A stretch of DNA of 64,000 nt from Glutinoglossum americanum (taxonomy: Eukaryota > Ascomycota > Geoglossomycetes > Geoglossales > Geoglossaceae): NCBI GenBank assembly GCA_020080175.1, contig JAGHQL010000095.1, forward strand, positions 32,292 through 96,291, given 5' to 3'. Positions 45,211 to 56,571 of this stretch are shown one piece after another. The first letter of the stretch is position 1. Every line of letters begins with the position of its first letter. The notes beneath the pieces were generated by a model that was not told the DNA's origin, made no database searches, and worked only from the letters and a program-made list of their open reading frames with translations. A program made the position numbers and the translations under genes.

Positions 45211-46603
45211 GTGACAGGCTTCTTCAGCCGCGCCCAGAATTCCTTCAACCGTGCTGTGTTCTGTAGATAGCAGAGATGAGGCTTTGAATGAATGCTATTG
45301 GATGCTCGGATGACCATCTGTGGGCGCGTAAACAATCATATCAAGATTACTATCTTAGATATGCTCCCATGCTGCTCGGCTCCCATGCTGCATATGTAGA
45401 TGCTCTGATACCTGGGGCTACTTATTGCTGCTTATTCGCTGAAGGCACGGTGGCAACCCGCTACCTATCTTCATCCCTCCATCAACCCTTCCCAGGCCTT
45501 TCCCCCCAGACTCGATTCGCCAACAAGGCGGCAAGCGATCAGGTGATGCTCTCTACCTATCTACCCGACAGAGGCGAAATCACCAAGATAAAAAACATAC
45601 TTGGTATATAATCTTGCATATAGTCGTAGGCGTATAATATTATATATATAATTATATACATGTATATAGAAATGCTAAATCATTAGAGTGAGGTCGGCGC
45701 GCTTTCGCTTGCTGCCTTCTTCCGTCTGTATATGCGCCTTGCCCCATGTAACCAAGAGTGCATCGACTTGCGGCCCACCCAAGCTAACACCATAGATGCA
45801 TTAAATAGACTATGCAGAATACCTGATTCCTGTCCATCGCAACCCAATCCTAGTCTCCCCACACTTCTTGCATTATTCGCGCAATTCGCGTGCGGGGTTG
45901 CGAAGGGTTAAAGTTGCTGCGCCGCCCTGCGAGGGTTCATCCGCATGAGTGGAGCCGAATACGAGAATAATCATGTCGATGCCAAAGCGCAGGAGGTGGA
46001 GCACGAGGAGGGAGTGTCCCCTTTTACAATCGTGGCTGAGCGACTTAAAGATCTTAGTGTATTTCGTATCCCCACACGCAGGCTTAGATGAACCCTGCCC
46101 GTATTCTCCTTTAGGGAAATTAAACTCTATGCCATCTCCAGCCATCGCCAGCCAATCCGCCATCACTTTCGGAACCTTCCACTCTTAGATCGCGATGCTC
46201 CTTGGCCCGAAGTGCCTCGTTCGGCGACAGAAATAGATTCGAATGTCTGGCCGTTGGATACCCTACCGCTCAGCTTGCTAAGCCCCATCAACCGGCGCTA
46301 GAGCCTAAACCACCACTTGAGCTTCCAAAGGAGGCTTATTCGCCTCGGTCGCCCGCATGCAGTCGCTTCAAGGGTGTGTTGGGCCGAACCCTCTCCACTT
46401 ATAACCAACCCTCTGCCCTCTCCCCTCCCTCTACCGCGTCGCACTTTTCATCTCCTGGGTCGCATCGCTCTAACGTGTACTGAGCCTCTTCCCTCTCTCC
46501 CACCCACCGACCTACTGCCAGCTTTGACTCTAGAGTCTTGAGTCTAGACTACCTGGAGACCCCTCTTAACCGAAACAACCTCAGCCTCGTTATTGCGTGC
46601 AGG

Positions 46604-47581
46604 ATGGACGTTCAACAGGGCCAGGCTCCCGCTCAGTCTACCGAGCACATACCTGTACAACCAAGTGGGTTTACTTTATTAGATCTACCTCATCCCTACT
46701 CCCTGCGCTATCGTTTGTATTGTATCTATTCCATCGTTTCTCCGTTGCTCCAACCCCTTCCCCCCTAACCCCGCTGCAGGACTCTTCTAGTTAGTCTGCT
46801 TGGCATTAACGACTGATCCGCCTACCCCGCTCCAGGATTCGTATTCTTCGTCCGCATCGCCCAAGCTGTCGTCGCACTCATCGCGTTGGCTTTGGCCGCT
46901 GGCGCGCTTGCTTCATTTGGTTCCTATATCCTGAGTGGGTCGTTGGGTTTCGTGATCTTTGTGGTATGCACAAAATACACTTCTCTATGTCTTTCGCGTC
47001 ATTTGAGCTAACGTGGACCCTTACTCCCGATGTAGAGCGTCGCAACATGGATCGTCGTCGCCTACAATATTTGCGCACCCCTCTTCAAACCCTCCCTCTA
47101 TAATTGCTGGGCCGCCCTTGGGCTGGATATATTCGGCGTTGTCTTTTGGCTACCGGCATTCGCTTCGGTAGGAGCGTGGGCATCTCTCAATGTCGCCATT
47201 TCCAACGCCTTCCCAGATGGCTACGACTGTAACACGTTTGGGGATTGTGGTATCATCCGTGGTTGGCAAATGTCCGCAGCTGCAGCGGGTATGGGCGGCT
47301 TGGAATTGTAAGCACCTCTATCCCGATAGCTCTGCCTCGTTGAATCGCCAAAATTAACCTATTACGCAACCAGCGTCCTTTTCCTCGTCACTTTAATCAC
47401 CTCCTCGGTATTCCTCCATCGCCATCGGAGGAGAGGCGCACCGACAAGTTATGGTGCACACTTCTCCGCGGGTCAACCCCCGGCTGAGATGAACAATTTG
47501 GGTTATGCAAATGAGAATGAGCCACCCATGCCTGCGTATCATCCCCAGCCCCGATATGGCGACCAGGCTTATGTGAAATGA
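46604..47581 (+). CDS. MARVEL-domain four-span membrane protein
   Basis: Exons 46604..46664, 46836..46963, 47036..47307 and 47374..47581 give 222 residues in phase. Four membrane spans are visible: FFVRIAQAVVALIALALAAGA, FVIFVSVATWIVVAYNI, ALGLDIFGVVFWLPAFASVGAW and LEFVLFLVTLITSSVF, with a Cys-containing loop (YDCNTFGDCG) before the last. The cytoplasmic tail is Tyr/Pro-rich (NEPPMPAYHPQPRYGDQAY). This layout matches fungal MARVEL proteins of the NCE102 neighbourhood, which sit in the plasma membrane and shape membrane compartments; the exact role is unknown. The start is the first ATG (MDVQQGQAP); introns are 171, 72 and 66 nt. Confidence 0.88.
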
Positions 47582-48895
47582 TGCGGAGGATGATATGTGG
47601 GCAGATGGAGTTATGTGATCTATTATTCTAGCTGCATAATAGCGAATGGGTTATCTCTGGGTCGGACGTGGCGTGTTTTCATATCATGTATGGTAGGTTG
47701 GGCGGCCAGGCTCTCTGAATATCTAAGCTCTCGTACTGTATTCTCAATCTATCCGTACTGGAGCCTAGAATGTAATCCCGATTTCGCGGTTTACGGAAGA
47801 CGAGGTTTGCGTTGAGGATTTTCTGCGGCAAGGGTGATAAGGTGGTTCCAGTGCTGCGCCACTCGCGCGTGCAGTTTTCATTAACTGTTCCGCTCCTGTT
47901 AGACAATGCGGCTATGTCATGAACAACACCGGCCCCCGGGCGTATATGCTAACAACGCCGAGCCGGCATTAACACTGTAACCTCCCTCCCTGTGTAGCGA
48001 GACACCCTCCGTGCCGAGACATATAAGGGGTACATTAAATTTAAGCAACGCAGACTCTGTACACACATTAATATTTACTGCAATTCTATATATATTATAT
48101 ACTATAGCTATTTTAAAACATTTAGAAGCCCTTATATTTAAATATTATATTCGTGTTGTCGCTCTTACACCGGGTCCGCGCAGAGCGTCTTTTCGTAGCT
48201 TAGCAGACTTTCTTCCCAATCGCACCACTGTTAAGGTTTTACAGCCTTTAATATGTATAAAAAGGTCTTATCAAAGCCTTAGAACATTACTAAGATGGTA
48301 GAAAGTTATTATCAGTACTGTGTCTACTGTCGTATGCAAATTCATACAAGGTCGCCACCTTGATCGGTACCTCCGACCGGAGCGATCACTAATCCTGGCT
48401 AGTGTGAAACAGCTATATAATCATTACATTGTACTCTACTTACAGCGGCTGCCAAGCAAGCTTGTGGCAGTCACACCTGTGGCTGTGCGAAGTCTTGGCA
48501 AGCGGGCCGACCTAAGCCCCGCGATCCAACTCAACCTTAGCTACTGTATGCCTCCCCATCAACCAACTCTCTTGTAGATTCGCCGCCTCACAACCCTATG
48601 GCCGGTGTGGGTCGGCCACCCTCCCTGCTAGCACAATCAAGGATACCAGCTAGCAAGTCATAAACCTTAAAGATTCGTAGCTCTGTTGCTTAGTAAACCT
48701 TGACATGTTGATCTAGAGAATTCCAGAAGCTTCGCCTAACTAATGCTGTGGCGAATTGCTTATCTAACCTTAGAAGATTCTTACGAGTATTTCTAAGCAG
48801 CACATTTCTAAAGTAAAAAGCGCATTCTATATGAAAAAGTATATAAAGGAAGCAAGTAGTAATGGTGGTGGGCGGGGAGGTGGTATAGCAAACTA
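47582..48895. other. Intergenic, AT-rich, no gene seen
   Basis: It lies between convergent genes. About 48050-48150 is strongly AT-rich. Open frames at 48011-48577 on the plus strand are not recognisable and may belong to a decayed repeat. Confidence 0.45.
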
Positions 48896-51800
48896 TTAAA
48901 TAATCTGTCGCAGCAGCTTGACTATCGCCTCGTGCCCGTTCTCGGCCGCCCATGACAGCGGCGTCTGTCCGTAGTAGTTATCCTTGGAGTCCACGTCGAC
49001 TTTGCCCGTCGCCAGCAGCAGCTTGACTATCGCCTCGTGCCCGTTCTCGGCCGCCCATGACAGCGGCGTCTGTCCGTAGTAGTTATCCTTGGAGTCCACG
49101 TCGACTTTNNNNNNNNNNCCCATGACAGCGGCGTCTGTCCGTAGTAGTTATCCTTGGAGTCCACGTCGACTTTATTCTCAAGAGCGATGCCAGTCGAGTC
49201 TTGCTCATGCAGAAGCATTTCTACAGCTCTATTAAGGCCTAGAGCAGATGCCAGACAGAGCGGGGATCCAGTTACTGGAATCGAATCATGTTCTTTATGG
49301 ATTTCAGTCCATTGCGTGCGCGTTTCAGATTCCAGACAAAGATCTCGTGTCATCTTTGCCACTGCTGTCTGGCATGTTTCTGCTGACTGGCAATAGTGAG
49401 CTGCCCAGTAAATAGCAGAGTACCCAAACATTGATGTATTCTCTTTTGCGAAATCCGGCTGCAGACAGGAAATGCATGTTTCTGCAAGGACCGAGTTTGA
49501 GCAAGTCAGATCCATTGAATGCTGCCATGGCTTAGTCATCAACCCCTGTGCGATGAAGGTGGTAGCCGCTGCATTGTCGTTCCCTGGGATGCTAAGATGC
49601 CCCCCCCTGGCTTCCTTGTTGTCGGAGAAATCGCGAACCAAGAACTCCCTTGCCGTTTGGTGAAGGAGGTAAACCCTCTTATCCACAACTGTGACAAAGA
49701 GGCCACAAAGCTCCCTAATGGTTTTGTGGACTCTGTCTTCTCGAATGCTTTCCTCTGCAACATCATCCCAGGACTGCGGGCCATTAAATGCCAAAGCCAC
49801 AGACATCTCCAAAAGAGAGAGCGCTCTCTTTGCGCCTAAGATGAGGTGCAGAAGCATTCTGGCCCCTTCACGGTCCCCACTCTTTGTCAAGATCTTTTCG
49901 TAAGCGTCAGGGACTCCTTGTGGTAATCGTTTCGTCAAATCCATAATGTCCTTCTTGGTGATGCTGGAGTTCTTCTCCATCAAACCATCAAAAACGAGCG
50001 TGATCCATAGGTACGTCCTGTTTGGAACCGGGTTCAGTTGTTCTCTCATTAATTCCCGCTCACCAGGCAGTAGGCCGAAGGATCTCGCAGTGTCATCGAT
50101 TCGGCTTTCCACAACAAGCTGGATTTCCTTTACGATTGCATATTCTGTGGGCCCATGGTCACCCTGTAGATGGATTGAAGGCATTTCATCTTGGAGCCTA
50201 TGCGAGACTTCACGGCGTATGTGTTCATATGGTCGACTAGTCAACAAAAACTTCAGACCAGCAATCTGAGTACCAGTGATGGTATCAATGAGCTGTTTTC
50301 TGTCGGCATCCCGGCATTCGTCAAGTGCATCAAGAACACAAATAGTCTCTTGGTGTAGAGCAGCAGTAATGAATGTTTTCCAGAGCTCGGAAAAGGACTT
50401 GACAAACTCTTCACCACGCGCCCCATGTTTAGAAAGAACGTCGTCAGTTAGAAGGTGGGGCCTTAAATCGAAAAGCTGATGGAGAAGAGTACAGAGGGCG
50501 CTAAGAGAGCTCTTCTGGTCCTCAAAGTCATCCTTGAAGAAGAAGTAGCACACCGTTCTTTCGTCGTCAGGAAGGATTTGGTCGATGAGATATCTGGACA
50601 GGACAGACTTACCGCAGCCTGGATCTGCGGTCACGTAGAGAAAACCAGTCGTTCTACAATGATTCTGTGTCGGCAAATTCCATTGCTTGAACAGGTCGTT
50701 GTCGGTGAACCAATCACATGTGCCTGTGACTCGCTCGCGATTTCTGTTTTTGCTGTCCTCGTAGGGACGGGCGCTTTTATACAGAAGCTGGAGGAAAGTT
50801 TCGGCCCTCTTGTTTCGATCGATTGCTTCTTGTATTCCCGCCAGTCTGGAGAACCCTTCGTCCATCTTTTCTATGATATTGTTTTCGATCTCATCAAGCT
50901 TGTCAAAGATCTTGCAAATGTCATTCAGGCTCTTTCTCTCCGCGCAATCCTTAACCCTAGTCTCGGCGTCTTTGATCGCTGATAGCAAGTCATTCCATCC
51001 ATCCCACTTGAACGTGTTACGGATTGCGCTCTCAAGCGGGTTGAGTTGGAGGAAACAGGCTGCTCGGGCCTGAAACTCGATGATACTACCACAAGCAGCT
51101 GTAATCGAAATTTCGACTTCTTCAGATTGCTGCACACCATTCTTGCAGAGGAGGCCTTCGTATTCGGCAATGCGACGAATTGAACCAGAGATAGTATTCA
51201 AGCCGTCAAAAAAAACGTGCCGCTGATCCGCAGCTTGAAGACAGAACTAAAGATGATTCAGTATCTGCCAACCCTATCTGGTCGCAGCCTTACCGACAAT
51301 AGAAACATCGCACCGGCGCATGCCACTGAAGCAGGAAGACAGGGTGCTGCTGCTGCGGCGACGATGTCTTTCGAGGCAACAACGCAATTGACAGCGCTTT
51401 TGAAGAAACGTTTGGCCTTTTTGCTACATCTGCTCAGCCGAGTATCGCTATCAATGTCATTCAATTTTTTGGTTTCTAAGTCGAGGAACTCGCGAAACTG
51501 TTTCCGTCTCTCCATGGTTCCAACCGGCTCCAGTTTGGACCCGAAATACTGTTCAAGGATGTGGTCGTATTGTTCCAGTTTCTGATTTTTTTGGGGATCT
51601 TGTCGTAATCTCTCTTCTGCTATCCTCCACATGTCGTTGTCTCCGTTCGGACCCGCCGCAGCCGTCTTTGCACCTGGGTGGGCGTCTTTGTTGTCGTCCG
51701 GAGCAATCTCCGAAGTCGGAACATTGGCATTAGTGGTGGGCTGGGCATTTTTCGCTCCTTCAGTGTTTGGATCTGGCGACTTCCTGAAGCGTGGCAGACG

Positions 51801-51947
51801 AGAAGAGCTTCTGGAGCGGGGAAAGTGACCATTTCCCTCAGGCTGATCACCTTGTTTGGTCCGAGGTTTGAGGAAATTCCCTAAAACCCTTTGCACGCGG
51901 TTTGCAGTGTCCTTTTGTTGATCGAAACTCGGAAGTTTGTCACTCAT
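48896..51947 (-). CDS. NLR: NACHT-N, NACHT and identical ankyrin repeats (assembly gap)
   Basis: Exons complement(48896..51246, 51294..51947) with a 47-nt intron. Residues about 1-105 are disordered; about 105-420 match the N-terminal domain of fungal NWD-type NACHT NTPases (MWRIAEERL... [27 protein letters not shown]). The NACHT ATPase has Walker A in [16 protein letters not shown] (about 430) and Walker B in [12 protein letters not shown] (about 520), then [13 protein letters not shown] and the winged-helix-like [12 protein letters not shown]. The C-terminus is made of 35-residue ankyrin units ([18 protein letters not shown] + [17 protein letters not shown]) that are identical at DNA level. 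A run of 10 N at 49109-49118 breaks the frame; in a perfect array it must stand for 50 nt plus a multiple of 105. Such proteins are STAND receptors in fungal incompatibility and defence; the sensor is the repeat array. Confidence 0.93.
48899..49173. repeat. 105-bp perfect tandem repeat (ankyrin units)
   Basis: Two full neighbouring units (offset exactly 105 nt, e.g. CTTGAC at 48917 and 49022) and a third partial unit beyond the gap are identical base for base, apart from the last unit's 3' end where LLLATG changes to LLRQII and a stop. The true copy number is hidden by the gap. Confidence 0.95.
49109..49118. other. Assembly gap (10 N)
   Basis: Ten N inside the ankyrin array of the NLR gene. 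The flanking sequence skips from the end of one unit's KVD segment to the SW position of the next, so at least 40 more bases are missing. Confidence 0.99.
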
Positions 51948-52956
51948 TTTGGAATGCTGGTCGAAGAGGATTAACTCAACGGACTGCGTTTCAAGGTGAG
52001 AGGTGAAAGAAGCTGAGATGAGGGGTAGACCATTTCAGCCCATGAGTCATGTCTGTGATTCGCCGGGTGCGACGGGAGAGTCGCCGGGCTCGCTTGAGGC
52101 CCAGAATCTGCCACCTTGCATGCTGCGCCGCTGTGGGTTGCTCCTCACGTCTTCGACCGCCCTGACACACTACTGTACCTCGGGAAGAAGCTTTGGTAAA
52201 TCCCTTGCGCAGTCCGATGGATCCGAATTCCTCAAGTCTGTGGTTATTGCCGTGCGCGGACTGCTTTGCCTTGCCGAAAAATTTCCGTACCCTCTTAAGC
52301 GGAGCAAAAAGTGGCCGATTTTTTGCCTTGTGCCGCAACCACCAAAATCGAACAATTTTCAACCCCAGTTATCGCAACGCACCTTTTGGCTGCTTCCTCT
52401 TGACGTCGATCTTCGATTAGCTGTCTCATGTCACTGCCACACCTCAATGACTCTCACTATGCGCACGAAACCAACCTCTTCTTTCCTTCCAAGCTGTTCT
52501 GCACTCCGCCTAGAATGATGAACCTTTACGATCTTCAACCTTAGTATCTAAGGGGGATCCGCTCCGCCGGCGCGAATCACTACGTTGCCACCTTCGACGA
52601 GACGACCGTCCTCAAGTTTCCTGTTGTATCTCAGTGACAACGTGGCAACGACGGCGAGCACGCGGCGTGCACGATGATGGAGGCAACCGCATCAGAACAC
52701 ACGACAAGTCATAATGATGAGCGCACAATAATGACGGGCACAATAATGACGGGCATAGCAATGCCGAGCACACGACGATGGCGGCAGCGGGCATCGCAGG
52801 GCATAACGAGCACGGTATGACGAGCACGGCAGAGGGAACCACGAAGACTAGCTATTAATTCTACTGTACAGGAAGCCAGCGCGAGCCTGCCTCAAACCGA
52901 TCTAGTGTATTGATTCTCCGTCCCTCGTACGGCAATCTCATCCTTCGCATCCTCCG
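51948..52956. other. Upstream of NLR and downstream of transposase
   Basis: About 52300-52320 repeats a GTGGCCGATTT segment also seen at about 2280 upstream of the first gene. About 52640-52830 has a loose GACGGGCACAATAAT/GAGCACGACG tandem pattern. A 9-bp inverted pair CGTTGCCAC/GTGGCAACG lies at about 52583 and 52640. No gene is seen. Confidence 0.5.
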
Positions 52957-54753
52957 CTAATACATCCGCACCACTGGGGCTCTCCATGGTTCTGGCACAA
53001 TCTCATCTTCCGCCACTGGTGTTCCGCTCATCTGCACTACTGAGGCTCTCGCTGGCGCTTTGCTCATCCGTGCCACCTTGGCATTTGGCTCTGGCGCCTC
53101 TGCCTCTAGCACAACGCTCTTGCGCTTCCGACCCCGCTTCGCCTTGTCTGCGGTGGCTTCCTCTGCCTCTGGCGTGGCACTTTTGCGCTTCCGACCACGT
53201 CTGCCCTTACCTTTGGCTTCCTTGGCAGCGTCCTTTTCAGCACGCTTCGCTCGTGCTTCCTGAAGGTCCTCATAGCTCATGACCTTCGACGTCCCTAGTA
53301 CCAACGCCTTAGTTGATCGTCGAACTTTGGCTTCGTTGTTAATTGTGTTCAAGAATCGAATTTGGTCATCCTTGAGGGCACCCGTGGCAAGGCATCTTTG
53401 GGCGCCTTTAGTGATCTTCTGTACGTGCCTCTGTAAGCTCTGTTTGCTCGTGTCATCAAGCGCGTGAGCATCCCGCTGAATGATTAGATTTTGCAGCGAC
53501 ATGAAAGCCTCTGCTGACACTGGCGTCACAGGCGTCTGTAGCACTGCGTCTTGCGGACAAGACCCCACCTTTACCTCATCGGCTTTCGGAATAGTCAGGT
53601 CAGCGGGGGGCTTTGGCATATCTCTGAGGACTCTGTCTGGATTGAACGGGAACAAACCACTCGCAGCGAAACCAGCTTTGATGTTCTTCGGCGTAAACGC
53701 TCTTTCCCTTGCAAGGCTGAAGAGAGAGGTGAAATGCTGCTTGCCGATTGTATTCACACCTCCTCGCTCAAGTCGATCAACCTGTTCGCGATACGTCGTC
53801 TTCAGTGAGGCAAACACTGCGACGTCACAGGGCTGGAGCTTATGGGAGGTGTGAGAGGGCAGACGACATAGGATAATATTGTTTTGGAAACAAAACTCTA
53901 AGACTTCGAGGCTCTCGTGCGTCCCGAAGCCATCGGAGATCAGCACCCGTGGCTTCTGGTTAGCTCGCTCTTGAGTTTCGGGATGAAATATACGCTTGAG
54001 CCACTCGAAGCTAATCTTAGAGTCGGTATATCCAGATTCGAAGCACGCATACTGCCATCCGGGAGTAGGGAACGTGGTCCAGTTGCTTCGATGGGTAGTG
54101 GCTGGCCAAATGATCATAGGGTTTAGATACCTACCATCACCACTGATGCACTCGATCGCTGTCACAGTTGTTCGCTTGACACGCGCGCCTCTATAGTCTC
54201 GCCTGTCATCCTTACCTACGAGGACTTTAACAGAGCCTGGCATGGATAACATCACTCCAGTCTCGTCCATATTATAGACATTCTCTGCTAGAATAGCAGG
54301 ATCTTGTAATATCCTTCCAATCACCTCAAACCAGTGCGTAACCTTCCCGTAGATATTTTTCTCGTGACGGTCCCAGTTTAACGGCTTGACTCTTCTCGCT
54401 TGGAGTACTGGATGGCGGTTTTCCAGAGCCTTCGCCCAGTTCTTTCCTGGAGGCTTGAGTGGTCTGTCCGCCTTGGGTCGCTGGCGGGTGACACTAAATG
54501 CTATCGAAGAGATAAACTTCATCCGGATTGGTTGTCCAAGATCGGACATTTGTAACAAGAACTTAACGACGACATCCTCTTCCAACGGGGTGAGGTACTG
54601 TTGGCTTTGGGCCTTCTCTTCTATCGAGCGTCGTCCGCGAGCACAATGATGGAGTGTAGAGCGAGGGACATCGCCATGATCTGCGAGGGCACGGTATGAT
54701 TTAGGCACACCAGGAGGCACGCCTTGCGCTAGTACTTGACTGGCTCTGTCCAT
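52957..54753 (-). mobile_element. Fot1/pogo-type transposase (DD35D), open frame intact
   Basis: A single 598-codon exon. The N-terminus holds a helix-turn-helix (SYRALADHGDVPRSTLHHCARG, cut here for length: SYRALADHG...STLHH). The catalytic triad is D163 (YNMDETG), D274 (LISDGFGTHES) and D310 (SHKLQPCDVAVF) with 35 residues between the last two, as in Fot1-like elements of the Tc1/mariner superfamily. The C-terminal 100 residues are basic with two similar blocks (KGRRGRKRKSATPEAEE and KRGRKRKSVVLEAE), which look like AT-hook or nuclear-localisation units. No stop or frameshift interrupts it, so it may be active or recently so. I could not find the terminal inverted repeats by eye, so the element's ends are unknown; the coordinates are the gene only. 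Confidence 0.92.
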
Positions 54754-55668
54754 ATTGTCCTACCGTCGCGATCGTGCTTTGGAAGGAGACGAGACGAGGC
54801 GGCGCTCCGGCGCCCAGGCACCAGCGTGCCACCTGCCGATGGAAAGTTCGAGAAACCTGCTCTTGCGCCACACGCGTGACATTTTACGCCACACACATGA
54901 CCTGAGAATCGTGGCTGAGAATAGTGGCTGATAAATTTCGCTTGAATACAGTATATTGTAACCAGGCTAATGCACATTACTAAGTACAAAATCCTCAAGC
55001 TAAAACATGTGGCGTTTATGCCCCTCTCCTCGCACGGCGTAACTCCCAGACTGCACCACCTTCCTCTCTGAGTATCTTCAAAACTTGGAGCTATATTCTT
55101 TCTTCACGGGACCTTTTCCCAAGTGCTCCGAATTTTGAAGAGACTCTAATAGTCGCGATTAAGTAGGGGGGAACAGCCGAAGCGGCGATCAGTGGCGTGA
55201 TTGAAACGATCGACAGCATGATCAGTACCATTCTTTTTCTTGTTTGTTGACTGGTCTCCTTAGGGAAATGGTTAAAGAAAGTGATATATTAATAACAACT
55301 TCATAGACTTGCCAAAAAAAATTTTGTGATTCCAAAAGTATAGATTCGTCTCGTAACAGGGTGCGTCTCTGGACGCAGGGATAGACGTTAGGGCATTTTC
55401 TATGCCCACGTCTATGCCTTTATGCAGTACCATATCGGCCAGCTATTTGTCATAGGCTTGGCGGGGCGGCTTTATCAGCAAGGCTTGCCCCATCCCAACC
55501 CGACATCCTTCTCCAACCGGTTGAAATTTTACCTCCACAGGATAACGTTGGCAATATAAGTTCTCGCCTGCGGGTCAACTGCTCACCGCTCATAAGCTCC
55601 ATCCCTTGACTATCTAAAGTACGAAACGCATTCCCCTCACACACGTGTCCATCACTTATTTAGGCAGT
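54754..55668. other. Divergent region, possible transposon end
   Basis: Short direct repeats occur at about 54869-54904 (two GCGCCACAC/ACGCCACAC-TGAC units) and 54904-54928 (GAGAATCGTGGCT, GAGAATAGTGGCT), which could be subterminal repeats of the transposon. The rest is the upstream region of the hydrolase gene. Confidence 0.4.
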
Positions 55669-56571
55669 ATGGAAGCGTCCTTTTCCGAGCCGTGGGTTCT
55701 TCATCCAACAGCGCAGCACACCCATACGTTCATCATTCTCCATGGGAGGGGTGATGGAGGTGAGACCTTTGGTAGAGGATTTTTGGAATATTCAACAACA
55801 GCATCCGGACTCACCCTACCAGAGATATTCCAAGGGATGAAGTTCATCTGCCCAACTGCCAGGAAGGGACGCCCCGCTATGAGCCCTAATTCCCTTCTCC
55901 ACCAGTGGTTTGATATTAGTTCTCTCAAGGACCCCTCGAAACGAGAAGACCTCCAGGTAGATGGACTTCGGGGAACTGTGCAATTCGTCCATAGCCTTAT
56001 ATCGCGGGAAGCGGAATTAATTCCGCCCAAAAACATCATCCTTGGGGGACTAAGTCAGGGTTGCGCTGCTGCCCTCTCCGCCTTTATGACCCTCGATTTG
56101 ACCTTAGGAGCTTTTGTGGGCATGAGTGGGTGGCTACCCTTTGTAGGACATTTGGAAGATATTATCAAAACGCCGGTTGAAGAGCACCCTGGTGGGATCC
56201 CGGGGTTCGGAGAGGCCGAGAAACGGCCTGGCACGCGGTTGCAAGTCGCCAACCTCCTACGCAAAATTCTTGGTCTCGAACCTTTCGAACCTACCACTGA
56301 TGGGATACCGCCACCATTCCAAACTCCCGTCTTAATCGGGCATGGGGACATAGACAGTGTGGTCGACATCCGACTCGGGAAGCAGATCTATGAGACCGTG
56401 GTGGCTCTAGAGATGGATGCAACACTTAAGGTGTACGAGGACTTTGGTCACTGGTACATGGTGCCGGAGGAACTCGATGATATTGCAAATTTTTTATTCA
56501 GCAAGAAGGCCGGCGTGGCCTTGGAAGGCTGGCATAGTTCGGGTCCGCCTTTACCCCTCCCCACTAGCTAA
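55669..56571 (+). CDS. Acyl-protein thioesterase/carboxylesterase-like hydrolase
   Basis: One exon of 300 residues (the family norm is 220-290). The alpha/beta-hydrolase fold shows FIILHGRGDGGETFG near the start (oxyanion strand), the nucleophile Ser in LGGLSQGCAAAL, the acid in IGHGDIDSVV and the catalytic His in EDFGHWYMVPEELDD. The middle part has MSPNSLLHQWFDISSLKDP, the usual lid region with the W-F-D element. Relatives remove palmitate from proteins or act on lysophospholipids and short esters; this longer fungal subfamily has no fixed substrate. The start is the ATG at 55669; an in-frame GTG further up is not used. No signal peptide is visible, so the cytosol is expected. Confidence 0.9.
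   Translation: MEASFSEPWVLHPTAQHTHTFIILHGRGDGGETFGRGFLEYSTTASGLTLPEIFQGMKFICPTARKGRPAMSPNSLLHQWFDISSLKDPSKREDLQVDGLRGTVQFVHSLISREAELIPPKNIILGGLSQGCAAALSAFMTLDLTLGAFVGMSGWLPFVGHLEDIIKTPVEEHPGGIPGFGEAEKRPGTRLQVANLLRKILGLEPFEPTTDGIPPPFQTPVLIGHGDIDSVVDIRLGKQIYETVVALEMDATLKVYEDFGHWYMVPEELDDIANFLFSKKAGVALEGWHSSGPPLPLPTS

Larger units (their letters stand above)
42791..46603. other. Gene-poor accessory stretch
   Basis: About 3.8 kb with small unrecognisable open frames and ankyrin-like debris (separate entry). AT-rich simple sequence occurs at about 45630-45665. A 97-codon minus frame at 45873-46166 (MMADWLAMAGDGIEFNF...) has no known relatives that I can name. Confidence 0.45.

Noticed and set aside
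49027-51201. Premature end of the NLR at the N run
   Set aside because: The frame break is made by the 10 N, whose length is arbitrary; the units on both sides are the same and continue the array.
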